Assembly: GCF_041381155.1 (NCBI RefSeq)
Contig: NC_091138.1
Location: 33,101,604 to 33,165,603, forward strand
Source of the DNA: Argopecten irradians
Lineage: Eukaryota; Mollusca; Bivalvia; Pectinida; Pectinidae
Direction of reading: 5' to 3'
DNA length: 64,000 nt
Both the position numbers and the translations under genes were made by a program. Numbering within the stretch: position 1 is the stretch's first letter; each line of letters begins with the position of its first letter. The notes under the pieces are model-generated. The model had not been told where the DNA came from and did no database searches. It saw nothing but the letters and a program-made list of their open reading frames with translations. This document shows positions 13,701 through 28,700 of the stretch, in pieces.

Positions 13701-16700
13701 TGTCACATTCCTCTGTGTACAACAAACTGTAACAAAAACAATGTTTAAACTCCTGTCACATTCCTCTGTGTACAGCAAACTGTAACAAAAACAATGTTTA
13801 AATTCCTGTCACATTCCTCTGTGTACAGCAAACTGTAAACAAAAACAATGTTTAAACTCCTGTCACATTCCTCTGTGTACAACAAACTGTAACAAAACAA
13901 TGTTTAAATTCCTGTCACATTCCTCTGTGTACAACAAACTGTAACAAAAACAATGTTTAAACTCCTGTCACATTCCTCTGTGTACAACAAACTGTAACAA
14001 AAACAATGTTTAAACTCCTGTCATCACATTCCTCTGTGTACAGCAAACTGTAACAAAAACAATGTTTTAAACTCCTGTCACATTCCTCTGTGTACAAGCA
14101 AACTGTAACAAAAACAATGTTTTAAACTCCTGTCACATTCCTCTGTGTACAGCAAACTGTAACAAAAACAATGTTTAAACTCCTGTCACATTCCTCTGTG
14201 TACAGCAAACTGTAACAAAAACAATGTTTAAACTCCTGTCACATTCCTCTGTGTACAGCAAACTGTAACAAAAACAATGTTTAAACTCCTGTCACATTCC
14301 TCTGTGTACAGCAAACTGTAAACAAAAACAATGTTTAAACTCCTGTCACATTCCTCTGTGTACAGCAAACTGTAACAAAAACAATGTTTAAACTCCTGTC
14401 ACATTCCTCTGTGTACAGCAAACTGTAAACAAAAAACAATGTTTAAACTCCTGTCACATTCCTCTGTGTACAGCAAACTGTAACAAAAACAATGTTTAAA
14501 CTCCTGTCACATTCCTCTGTGTACAGCAAACTGTAACAAAAACAATGTTTGAACTCCTGTCACATTCCTCTGTGTACAGCAAACTGTAACAAAAACAATG
14601 TTTATACTCCTGTCACATTCCTCTGTGTACAACAAACTGTAAACAAAAACAATGTTTAAACTCCTGTCACATTCCTCTGTGTACAGCAAACTGTAACAAA
14701 AACAATGTTTAAATTCCTGTCACATTCCTCTGTGTACAACAAACTGTAACAAAAACAATGTTTAAATTCCTGTCACATTCCTCTGTGTACAGCAAACTGT
14801 AAACAAAAACAATGTTTAAACTCCTGTCACATTCCTCTGTGTACAGCAAACTGTAACAAAAACAATGTTTAAACTCCTGTCACATTCCTCTGTGTACAGC
14901 AAACTGTAAACAAAAACAATGTTTAAACTCCTGTCACATTCCTCTGTGTACAGCAAACTGTAAACAAAAACAATGTTTAAACTCCTGTCACATTCCTCTG
15001 TGTACAGCAAACTGTAAACAAAAACAATGTTTAAACTCCTGTCATATTCCTCTGTGTACAGCAAACTGTAACAAAAACAATGTTTAAACTCCTGTCACAT
15101 TCCTCTGTGTACAACAAACTGTAAACAAAAACAATGTTTAAACTCCTGTCACATTCCTCTGTGTACAGCAAACTGTAACAAAAACAATGTGTACAGCAAA
15201 CTGTAAACAAAAACAATGTTTAAACTCCTGTCACATTCCTCTGTGTACAGCAAACTGTAACAAAAACAATGTTTATACTCCTGTCACATTCCTCTGTGTA
15301 CAGCAAACTGTAAACAAAAACAATGTTTAAACTCCTGTCACATTCCTCTGTGTACAGCAAACTGTAAACAAAAACAATGTTTAAACTCCTGTCACATTCC
15401 TCTGTGTACAGCAAACTGTAACAAAAACAATGTTTAAACTCCTGTCACATTCCTCTGTGTACAGCAAACTGTAAACAAAAACAATGTTTAAACTCCTGTC
15501 ACATTCCTCTGTGTACAGCAAACTGTAAACAAAAACAATGTTTAAACTCCTGTCACATTCCTCTGTGTACAGCAAACTGTAAACAAAAACAATGTTTAAA
15601 CTCCTGTCACATTCCTCTGTGTACAGCAAACTGTAAACAAAAACAATGTTTATACTCCTGTCACATTCCTCTGTGTACAGCAAACTGTAAACAAAAACAA
15701 TGTTTAAACTCCTGTCACATTCCTCTGTGTACAGCAAACTGTAAACAAAAACAATGTTTAAACTCCTGTCACATTCCTCTGTGTACAGCAAACTGTAACA
15801 AAAACAATGTTTAAACTCCTGTCACATTCCTCTGTGTACAGCAAACTGTAAAACAAAAACAATGTTTAAACTCCTGTCACATTCCTCTGTGTACAGCAAA
15901 CTGTAAACAAAAACAATGTTTAAACTCCTGTCACATTCCTCTGTGTACAGCAAACTGTAACAAAAACAATGTTTAAACTCCTGTCACATTCCTCTGTGTA
16001 CAGCAAACTGTAAACAAAAACAATGTTTAAACTCCTGTCACATTCCTCTGTGTACAGCAAACTGTAAACAAAAACAATGTTTAAACTCCTGTCACATTCC
16101 TCTGTGTACAGCAAACTGTAACAAAAACAATGTTTAAACTCCTGTCACATTCCTCTGTGTACAGCAAACTGTAAACAAAAACAATGTTTAAACTCCTGTC
16201 ACATTCCTCTGTGTACAGCAAACTGTAAACAAAAACAATGTTTAAACTCCTGTCACATTCCTCTGTGTACAGCAAACTGTAAACAAAAACAATGTTTAAA
16301 CTCCTGTCACATTCCTCTGTGTACAGCAAACTGTAACAAAAACAATGTTTAAACTCCTGTCACATTCCTCTGTGTACAGCAAACTGTAACAAAAACAATG
16401 TTTAACCCGTCACTCTCTGGTACAGCAAACTGTAACAAACAATGTTTAACTCCTGTCACATTCCTCTGTGTACAGCAAACTGTAACAAAAACAATGTTTA
16501 AACTCCTGTCACATTCCTCTGTGTACAGCAAACTGTAAACAAAAACAATGTTTATACTCCTGTCACATTCCTCTGTGTACAGCAAACTGTAAACAAAAAC
16601 AATGTTTGAACTCCTGTCACATTCCTCTGTGTACAGCAAACTGTAAACAAAAACAATGTTTATACTCCTTACAGCAAACTGTAAACAAAAACAATGTTTG

Positions 16701-19700
16701 AACTCCTGTCACATTCCTCTGTGTACAGCAAACTGTAAACAAAAACAACTGTAAGTAGTACATGCAGTTTAAAATAGAACTGTCCATTACCAGGCGGCTA
16801 ATTTATACTTCTTACCTCTGTCATCTAACAACTTTCTCTCCCCACCCCCTTACCACTGTTTTGTACGAGGCACCGTGAAAAAGGTTGAGGTATCTGTTCT
16901 GAAACAGACTATGCATATCTACACTGTATAAGGATAAGTTACTGCCACCTAGTTTTGTAGAAATCCCTTCAGTAGTTTAAGAATAGTTGGTCGATCATAG
17001 TGTCTACAGACAGACTGACAAACAACCTGAGTGTATACTCCCACCCCCTCCACCCTTACAAACTGCGTGGGAGGGGGTATAACTATGTGCAGTCACTATT
17101 TCTGCAGGTACTACATTCAAATTCTAATACTTGGTATAAGCTTGTATGAAATAAGAAATTCCACAGGGATCTTGACACCATCCTCTGAAAAAAAATGTAT
17201 ATCTGTTGGTTTTCTGATAGGTCCCAAAATGCAGATATGCAAGGACCAAGGGGAATCTACAATTAAAATTTGACATGAATTCCTACCAAACTTTCAAACT
17301 CCAATCATCAATATCCATAAAAGAGTATTAATATATATCACCCTACCTGATACATTTTTCGCCTGAGTAGGTGTAATGGTAGGTGTAGGAGGAGTTGTGT
17401 ACTGTTCTGAAAATGAAAACAACAAAACTATTTAGAAAATAATAAGGAAATATATATCACTTTTACTGATAATTATATATAATTTAGAAAGTCTGTGAAT
17501 GTAGTATAGATCTCAAAATTGGCATAAAGATATCTGATAATAAATCAAAATCAGACGACAAGTTCCTTTGGCATTTAAACCTTAATGATTTACAGTTATC
17601 TCCCCTTTGTCAAATGCCAACCCCACATCAAATTGACACTTTATATGCCCATCATTTTTTTCCAATATAATTTTACGACCGCTTGGATAAAAAACTTACT
17701 TTTTAAGTAGACAGTTCCATTATGAGCTCCAAACTGATTCCATCCTTCACAGTTATATTTTCCTAAGTCTGACTCGCGTACCAGTAAAATGTGTAATTCA
17801 GCACGCAGCTCATGTGACTCAACATCAGGATGTTGGAAAAAGGCTCGCCGATAGCTGTAGGGAAGCAGTGTGTCATCCTGGTACCAATTAACGGTTTTGG
17901 GGAAGCCTCTAAAGGTACACTTGAGGATAGCACTAGATCCTTGGTTCACATCCGGTACGGTGGCTCCATTTATAGCGGATATTGTCGGCATGTCTGTAAC
18001 AACATCCAGGAATAATATATGTAATGATAGGTGATGAGACAAATTCACACCTGACACTAAGACAAACATACATCTGACATTAAGACAAACTTACATCTGA
18101 CATTAAGACAAACTTACATCTGACATTAAGACAAACATAAATCTGACATAAACAAACATCGACATTAAGACAAAATATCTACAGACAAACTGACATTAAG
18201 ACAAACTTCTCTGACATCTGAAATTAGAATGAACAAATACATCTGACATTAAGACAAACATAGACAATACATCTACATTAAGACAAACTAATTACATTAA
18301 GACAATTCATCGAGACAAACTTAATCTGACATTAAGACAAACATACATCTGACATTAAGACAAACTTACATCTGACATTAAGACAAACATACATTGATGA
18401 CATTAGACAAACTTACATCTGACATTAAGACAAACCTTACATCTGACATTAAGACAAACTTACATCTGACATTAAGACAAAACTTACATCTGACATTGAG
18501 ACAAACTTACTAATCTGACATAAGACCATTAAGACAAATTTACATATGACATTAAGAGACAAACTTACATCTGACATTAAGACAATTTACATCATGACAT
18601 TAAGACAAACTTACATCTGACATTTAGACAAATTTAAATTTACAAAATGACAAGACAAACTTACATCTGAAATTAATTAAACAAATTTCATATGACATTA
18701 AGACAAACTTACATCTGAAACAAACTTACATCTGACGTTAAGGTTGAGACTTTTTGTTGAAGTTGCCACATTAGGTACGGAGGCTGTACACTTGACAAAC
18801 AATCCCTCTGTGTCTGGGGCTGGCTGTGACAGTGATGGTACGAGCGTCCTGAGTTATTCAGTATCCAGTAGACAGAGGTGGGGGTTGGAGAACCAAACGC
18901 ATCACAGACCAACTGTACTGACTGGCCATTAGGGACCAAACCATCGGGAATCTGGTGGACACTGACATCCATAAAACCTGAAAACAAAGAAATAATATTG
19001 TTAATACATATTTACCTACATATATCTGGCAAATTACTTAATAACCTAATTAAGGATACAACATGTGCTGGTGTTGGAAAACTACCGACAAAATATTAGT
19101 CTTTATGACGTCAAGCTTGATTGTGATGTCACTTTCAACAGGCATGATGCCATAAAGAAATATGGCTTACAGGAGGTTTGTTTGTGAAGCAAATTTAATC
19201 AAGGTGAGAGAAAGGTCTATTCAATCATCTTTCACCTCATCTGCCTTGGGTGAAGGTCATTCTCTTATAAGCAGGCCACATATCATGTCAGATCTATTTG
19301 ACCCCTGTAACCTTGAATGACAGTCAAAGTCATTCATTTCAACAAACTTTGTAGTCTTTAATCCCAGCATGCTACAGGCCTAACATCAGGTTCTGGAGTT
19401 ACTAGTTATTGACAAGAAAATGTTTATTGCTTTTTCAATATTTAGCCATGGTAACCTTGAATGAAGGTCAAGACATTTGATCCAACAAATAAAAGAGTAA
19501 CCGGCTTTACATCAGCATTAACTTCAGGCCCAACGCTGGGGTTGTTTTTAAGGTTTTATCACATTTGGCCACTTTAACATTGAATGAAGGTCAATGTCTT
19601 TTATTTAAGCAAAAGGTTGATATCTGCATACCTTGATTTTTGAGAAGAAGTCATTTAAAGGGAAAGTTGACGGCAGACGGCCAGAGCGATGAATTGTGGA

Positions 19701-22700
19701 AAGATGATGGATGCTGCACAATGACATAAGCTCACTTGTTCTTTGGGCAGGTGATCTAAAACTTCAGTTAATTGAGCTATATTTAGTACTTACCTGTTGG
19801 GTAAGTGATGACTGTGATCTGGGGTGTGGGTAGACTGCTGCCATTGTTATTATAAGCTGTTACACTGATGGTGTACCGAGTCTCTGGAGTGAGGTTTGTG
19901 ATGTTGTAATGCGTGTCTGTCACATTCTTCTGAAATAACAACAAGACCTATTAACTCATTTACCCCTGAGGACACATTTGGGCTCTTCAAAAACAAAGAC
20001 TAGACCAGTCCATTTTGAAATTTCTGGGGTTTTTCAGAACAAGAGGCCTAAAGGGCCATCTGTGAGTCATATTTATGACCACTGGACTTCAACAAGGACC
20101 AATGAGAGCTTTAAAGTATAACAGTGTCAAACAGCTATCCAAAAGGCACTAGTTCCTGTTCTAACAGAATGAGGGTCATGCAGTCAGGGCAAAATTAACC
20201 TCATGGCAGAATTGTCCATAAAGTGTCACTTCTATCTCATACTAACAGTTTCACAAGTTTCACCCATTTCCTACAGGAATTGAACAAATACTAAACATAA
20301 ATGTGTTTTTCTATATATAAACCACGTTGTATAATAAAATTAAACCTGATCCAGACCTGAAGGGTCATGAATTTACAATTTTGGTGTTACAAAAGGATCT
20401 GAAGACTCTTCGATATCATTTACATTATGTATAAAGAAAATTTGATTCTAACATATCTGGGAGTCAAGAAGAAGATTTCTGACATTTTAAAACCTGCTAT
20501 CAGTCTTACCTTGACAGCTGTACCTTCAGGATTTATATACTGAACAACATAAAAACATTCTGCATCAGGACAGTTCTCCCTTGGTGGGCTCCAGGATAGC
20601 ATTATATATCTGGCATGCTTCTCAACGACCTTAAACTGTTCAGGAGGACTTGGTAGGCTCAACAATCCTGTACGTAGGCAACAATCTTATACTTTAGTGG
20701 CACTTAAATCCCTAATGATGTTACTAGTACCATATTCTCACTTACTGTAACTAGTACCATATTCACACTTACTGTAACTATTACCATATTCACACTTACT
20801 GTAACTAGTTACCATATTCACACTTACTGTAACTAGTACCGATATTCACACTTACTGTAACTAGTACCATATTCACACTTACTGTAACTAGTACACTTAC
20901 TGTAAACTTGTTCATTTCACTTACTGTAACTACCATAGTACCATATTCACACTTACTGTAACTGTACCTTATGCTACACTTACACATATTCACACTTACT
21001 AGTACTATAACCTTTACTGTGACTAGTACCATATATTCACACTTACTGTAACTAGTACCGATATTCCACTATATCTGTGACCAGTATTTACTGGTAGCAA
21101 CTAGTACCTTATTCCCACATTACTGTAAACTAGTTACATATTCACACTTACTGTCAACTAGTACTATATTCACATTTTACTGAAACTAGTACTATATTCA
21201 CACTTACTGTAAACTAGTACCATATTACACACTTACTGTAATCTAGTACTAATATCACACTTACTGTAACTAGTACCATATTCAACACTTACTGTAACTA
21301 GTACAATATTCACACTTACTGTAACTAGTACTTACCATATTCACACTAATTACTGTAACTTAGTACTATATTCACACTTACTGTAACTAGCACAAGATTC
21401 ACACATACTGTAACTGTTAGTACCATATTCACACTTACTGTAACAGTTGCCATTATTGTAACTACTAGTACCAGATTCACAACTCTTACTGGTAACATAG
21501 TAACCATATTCACTACTTACTGTAACTAGTATCTATATTCACACTTACTGTAGTACCATATTCACACTTACTGTAACTATTTACTGTATACACATATTCA
21601 TACTTACTGTAACTAGTACCATATACACACTTACTGTAATTAGTTCAATATGCACACTTACTGTAACTAGTACCATATTCACACTTACTGTAACTAGTAC
21701 CATATTCACACTTACTGTAACTAGTACCATATTCACACTTACTGTAACAATTTATATCACTATGTACCATATTCCCACTTACTGTAACTAGTACCATATT
21801 CACACTATACCTTACTGTAACTAGTACCATTACATATTCACACTTACTGTAACTAGTAGCACCATATACTGTACTGCAACTAGTACCATATTCACACTTA
21901 CTGTAACTAGTACCATATTCACACTTACTGTGAAACTATTACCATATTCACACTTACTGTAACTAGTACCATATTATCACACTTACTGTAACTAGTACCA
22001 TATTCACACTTACTGTAACTAGTATTCCTATATTCACTACTTACTGTAACAAGTACCATATTCACACTTACTGTAATTAGTGTCCATATTCACACTTACT
22101 GTAACAAGTACCTATACACTTACTGTATCTAGTACCATATTTACTTACTGTAATTAATAACTTAGTACCATATTCATATACTGTAAACTATACCATATAT
22201 CCACTTACTGTAACTAGTAGTCACCTGTAACTAGTACCATATTCACACTTACAGACTTACTGTAACTATACCTATTCAGTACCAGCTATATCATATGCAT
22301 TTCCACTTACTGTAACAAGTAATATATGGTACAATATTCACACTTACTGTGTACCATACTTTACACTTAGTTGTACCATATTCACATACTATTGAACCAT
22401 ATTCCCACTTACATATTCTTACTGTAAATAGTACCATATTAACTGTAAATAGTACCATAATTAACTCATCTCCACTACTAACTCAGGAACAATATTAATC
22501 AGTAAATAGTACATATATTCACAACTTACTATAACTAATTATCCACAGTCACTCTTACAATAATTAGCACCACATAGCATTAAGGGCAGGTATAGGAAGG
22601 AAGTTTCATATTCCAATACATGTATATCAATCAAAAGGGCTTTTGCAACATATCACAATCGATTGTATTTTGTGGTTTTTTTAATTATGTTCAAATAGTG

Positions 22701-25700
22701 TTGAATTACACAGTTTTAGCATATGTTTATGTTCAAATAGTGTTGAATTACACAGTTTTAGCATATGTTTATATCATACCAACCTTGGCTGAAGCATGTG
22801 ACAATATAGCCGACGTAACTAAGGCACAGAGCACCGACAGCATCCTGTGGTAGCGCCTGTCCCTTACAGTAACCCAGACAAGCATTGGGTACACCATTGG
22901 CACTACAGCACTGGGTGTGGTCACGTCCATCTACACAAACAACATTCATGTGTTAATAAAGTTCATTCAAGTACCTACCTACATTGTATATTATTACGCA
23001 GGTTAAATCACCATGTGTTCAGCAAAATTTGCGAAAATATCATCCTGGTGAAAATCACTGGCTATACGGTATCTAAGAGAAAAGACAGTGATGGGAAAAG
23101 AATTAAAATGTGTACCTGCTACACATGCCAAAACTTTATTGAAATCCAATTCACACACAAGTGGAGACATAAGGGGGACCTCCATCATACACACAGCCTG
23201 GCACTCGGCACTGATATTGGAGTCCTGACAGCAGTCTAAAACAACAAACACTCAACATCATGTATTTTTAAATTTAGTAAAGAAACAGCAACTGATTGTA
23301 AAAGGACACCATTACATTGGCCTCCAAAATACCCATGTAGTTTCATGATAATTGCTCACAACATTTTCGTTAGAATTAAACATAGTCTCACGATAATTGC
23401 TTTCAGCATTTTCTCAAGAATTAAACCATCTTTTAAAGTAAAAATTTTAAGGCTTCATTTCAATTTCCATGGCGACAGAGACTTTCAGAATAGACGTTTA
23501 GCATCACTGATATCCACTGTATGTCAACTTTGACCAGTCAGAAAAAACTACCGGTATATGTATTGTCACTTGAATTGTAGCTCTTCTGTTTCTGGAAGCT
23601 CTTCATCTCCGAAGCTGGACTTCTCTTCTTAAAAAATGTAAGTTGAGTTAGCCTAAGGAATTATCATTTCTCAATTTCTACATATACTTCCTTGTTGTCA
23701 GTCAGAACAAATTCTATTTCAATTTTCAAAAGCACTAGCAGGATATTAATTGTAGCAAAACAGTTGTTTTTTCATGCCCTTTCAGTGAACAGTTAAAAAT
23801 GTTGAAGTTCTAGACAAACTTACGTGATCTATTAGCCCAGGTAACCGTCTCATTTATGGTGGTGTTAGTGGACGGTACTGGAAAATACAAAATAATAAAT
23901 AACAAATCATACATCTACATTGTAAATTTAAACCCTATTCTTACATGTTTTCAAGAAATATTTATTAACTGAACTTTTGGCCTGGATTTATTCTATTTTG
24001 ATTTTCAAAAACAGAGAATAAAATTAAAGAAAAAAAACAATAAATAAAATAGGTAAATATGTAATATTTTTTGTAAGACCATTTGATATTTTATAAGATA
24101 AACATTTCATTTTGATATTTTGATATTTAGATAATATACCATATCTGACCAGTAAGCGCCCAGTATACCTACACAGATTTCATAGTTTCAGACTGCATAT
24201 GAATCGGGGTGAGTAAAATTCTGGTATCAAAAAGGTGGAGGGACGCTTATAGGGAAAGGGATGCTTATTGGATTAAAAACAGTATGGTATGTTAAAGATG
24301 CCTTCAGACCTACCATCTATGCTACAATCTTTTCTATACAAATCTGTGCCCACTTTCTCTACCAGTTTGGCACCGTCATTGGTCAAAAAGATCTCGCACG
24401 TCCCACTTCCGGTAGTATCATACGTATAGCCCACACAGGCAGCTCTGGTGTCTGTAAGGTTACAGGCATTCTCACACTCCGCAATGTCGTCTGTACTGCT
24501 CACCATTCTCGGGACGGCAGTGTCATACGTCATGGTCATGTTGGGGTATCGAACGTATTTACACGTCTTATTAGCATCTGCAAAACAAAAAACAATTTAC
24601 AGCTTCATCAAAAGATGGAAAGCATGTTAACATTTTTATTACATAATACAAATTTAAGCATTTAATGTCTTTCATTTGGCATTCATAGACAATATGAATG
24701 CCAACTGGACAGAGGCAAATTCTACATGAAGCACTAGCCTTTCAGTTGACATTCATAGCCGATATGAATGCCAACTGGACAGAGGCCAATTCCATGAAGA
24801 TTAATAAAGTACTGTACCTCCAGTAAGTGAGATACAGCTGGAAGCCTCATTGATCAGAGAAAATTACTTTTCAGACAAAATTGTACCATTTTGAAAAAAG
24901 GTAAACACACTACTGTATCAGCTATTTCAGTAGTTCTAGGCACAAAGTGCATTACTCCATTGGTGAGGGTTCGTCCTACTACACAGTAGTTACCACCAAT
25001 TTGTAATGGTGGGAATCAAGCTATTATTTTCATTGCATGCAATGATCAAAGTAGTCATTTACGGCCAGGTGGACAGTGATACCAACTCTTCTAAGATATA
25101 AGCATAACACGCACATTCAGACTAAACCGTCCATTTAACAGCTTCATTTATAGTGGTATTCAGACAAATCATTTCTAGTTATGTATCCAGAGAACAATGC
25201 TAGAACTGTCACTAGAGTGACGTATCTGTGTTTTATACAAAACACTTTCTTATGACCAAGACGTAAGTGTGAGGGGACTTCAAGATAAGAGAAAAACCTT
25301 TGTGTTCCAAGAAAACCCATGTGATCAGGCATGTGATCCCTGACCTTTTCATGTCTGTGTCAAGAATCAAACCACAGTCGGGTAGGTGAAAGGTGAGTGG
25401 CTTTAATAATCACTACATCAACCAAATCTACATTTTATCTTAAATTTACCGACACAAAGCAAGACACATTATCTAACACAGCTATACTTACAGTAGGGCC
25501 GAGTGGCTTGCATGACTTCATAGGAAGGCACACTTGAGCCGTTTTCATTGACGGACACAACTTTGATACTATAACGAGTTTCATCCTTCAGGCCTACCAG
25601 ATTGAATGGCATTTTTGTGGCCGTTTGCTGAAAATATATTAAATATATTTCTGTAACACCAACTTAAAATTTAGTAATGTGCATTACTAATCAATCTGTA

Positions 25701-28700
25701 CCTTGATCCTTCAAGGTGCTAATAAAGTATTACAGAGGACTAAATAATGGATTTCGCTTTTGTTAGTAGCCATGAATGTAGATCAATATTTGTACAAACT
25801 TCATATTCTGATAATGACTCTTTTATCTGTACTTATGAATAATAAGTCAACTATACTTTTTGTAATTGTGTTTTAAATTTGGCTATAATATATGCTGTTC
25901 GAATGAATTAATTATATACATATTTACAGTGGAAACTCGGTTAATACGAACTGGAAGGGACAGAGATAAAACTTCGAGTTATCCGAGCTTTCGAATTAAG
26001 CAAGTTTTCATGTCTTACTAAAACTATCTCTTCTACTTGGTTGTATATATAGACTATAGTTCCCATGTCGTAACAAATGATGTGAACAACAGAAATGTCA
26101 AAATCGCCTGATAGTTGTTGCTAAAATTTTAACAGAAAACCTAGATATTTTACATTATTGATATGCCGTTATACGGCAGATTTATGAAAAAGAAATTGGC
26201 ATATTTTCGGCAATCACATTGTCCTAAAAAATCTCATTTCAAGTTTATTGAGGAATCTTTTTATGTAGAATTTTACTTCCTTCGGTAACCAAACTTTAAT
26301 CATATTATCTCGAGTTTTTTCGAGTTTTCCGAATTAGATATATCCCAGTTGTTTAATCAATTTAAGTTAAGTAGGGAATTCGGAGCGCCGGGACCTGTCC
26401 AAATGTACTGGTATTAAGCTGGGTTGTCGAGTTATCCGGAGTTACGTATCAATCCAAAGTTTCCCGCTGTTATATGACTTCACTCGTTGGGTCATTAGAT
26501 CAAAGTCACATAAAAGATTTGATTCTGAACTGACTAGTATGTGGCACGTCTTTTGTTACTTATTATATTGATTATATTTGTTACAAACTAGATTTAGGAA
26601 AAAGATTCACATGTTGATCAATGCAACAAGTTTTTTTCAAAATGAAGATCATGTTCCTATGTTTTTACCACACGTTTTTACCCAATGGTGCAACATGATA
26701 TTTTTACCATATAACTGAAGACACTCTTTTTTACCAATAAATAAATTGTTACTAAAGGATAGTGCATAGACAAGATTTTTTTCAAAGTGGATTGCAAACA
26801 TTAGTTTCCTATATACATCTGATATAAACAGCATGGATAACAATAGGTGCAAGAACCTTAACTGTGATATGACCAGCATGAAACGAAAAACGTTATTCAT
26901 ACGAAGCATATTGTTACTCATAATTATATTGATTCCATGAAAGACTTTTGAGAAATTAACAAAAGCAATTAATCTTATTAATCAATCATGTAAAATCTGA
27001 GGTGAATCTGTAATGGTGAAACTAAAAGAGATTCTAAAACGTTTTTAAGATGCCGAATGTGGCGGCCATCTTGGATCTTCTTGGCAACCCGGGAAAGAAC
27101 AACACTTAATCTGTACCATCCAATGATCATTCTAGGCCATGTTTAGCTCAATCCCATTGGTAAACTTGAGGTTAGAAATGTAAGGTTTGAAATGGCTATA
27201 GGACATCATATCCATTCTTAAATTAAAACTCCTCTAACAACTTATAATTAAACTGTTGAATTTTGTTTTGCTATTTTTATTGATCAAACTCACCATATCC
27301 CACTTTTGTGCATTTTCTGCCTGATACAGGACAGTGTAGTTCTGTGGATGTGGGCCGCGCATTGGCGGGGTCCCAGCTGAGTTGGATTGAGTGGGCTGTT
27401 ACTAGCATTACACGGACACTCTCGGGGGCCATAGGGAGGGAAACTGTAAAAATTAATACACACTCTTTAATTACATGAAATTAGATAATGTCTGTAAATA
27501 TGGTCAAATCATAGGAAACCATAGGGACATCACAAAAATGTCCTTTATAGACAGATATCATTTACACAGAGGTCATATAATAAACTGCACCAAATGGTGT
27601 TTGATGGGTCTATCGTTTATAGTACAGGTGTCATTTATAGCTCATTTTATCCAAAACTTGCAGTAACAGAAAATCAGAATTTTGATATTGTGCCCATAAA
27701 TTTCAGAAAATAAATACTACTTACAGTGCAACTTCCTTAATCTAGACACCTTTCTTTACAATTATAACCAGAATACTCAGGGATTTGGAATATGTCACCG
27801 TGATTTTTCCGGACAATAAGTCGCACCTGTGTACAAGCCGCAGAGGCCTTTTTTAACGATTTTTTCAGGTTTTGTACACACATAAGACGCACACGTGTAC
27901 ATAAGCCGCAACCAAAAAGTTTAGGCCCATGGCACCCAACGCAAACCCTCCTGTGTAGTAACGATCGTATCTCTAATGGAAGCACGGTAATGCTTTATCG
28001 ATCGATTAGAATCACGAAAACTGTCTGTAAACTTGTTCTGTAATGTATAACAAATTAAAACTTCACAATGATGTAAAATATCTTATGCAAAATTGATTTG
28101 GTCATGTTTCTGTTTCGTTGTTTACTTATCTGCCATTACCGTAAGACTTCTTGTGCTGTAAACAAACAATGGCGCCGCTACGAATTCACGCCTTACTATC
28201 TCTCATATTTCAAACCTGCGAGTTTGTTAAAATACTTTACACTCATTTATGCATTTACGGATTTTTCTCTCTTTATATTCTATTTTGATAGACTACTCCG
28301 CGTATCTAATTATCTTGATGTCATTAGGATTTACTTTTTCTTCATCAAAGGAACTATCATTAACCTAATAATTGACTTCGTTATACGTGTGTTCTCTCTA
28401 AAAATTGCCAAACATGATTGCAAATCACCGAAAGCCTTATTTTTGTAAAACTCAGGATATGGATTTCGTGGATGTTTTGCCCAGCCTGCTGAGATCGACT
28501 CTAAATCGATGTTTTATACGGATGTTTGGTGCTTTTTAGCATCGCACTATAATGTAGTTTCATTACATGTAATTCACACTACTAAACTTGACATGCCGAT
28601 TATTTTCATTGAAGTCACTTGCGGTCAGGATTCTGGAGAAATTACACCATTTTGACCGTTGGTTGTAACAAGTTGCTGCATTGTATATTTAGCAGTCATT

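Noticed and set aside
12228-16639. Many minus-strand frames with a [16 protein letters not shown]-type repeat
   Set aside because: They are periodic translations of the 53-bp array and use varying frames; only the 12293-12433 portion is a true exon.
12434-16745. CRISPR-like array
   Set aside because: Units are contiguous without unique spacers, the genome is an animal one, and the unit is derived from an exon border.
28098-28448. 116-codon plus-strand frame as a nested gene
   Set aside because: It has AT-driven hydrophobic composition, no domain, no splice or start context, and lies within an intron of the opposite-strand gene.
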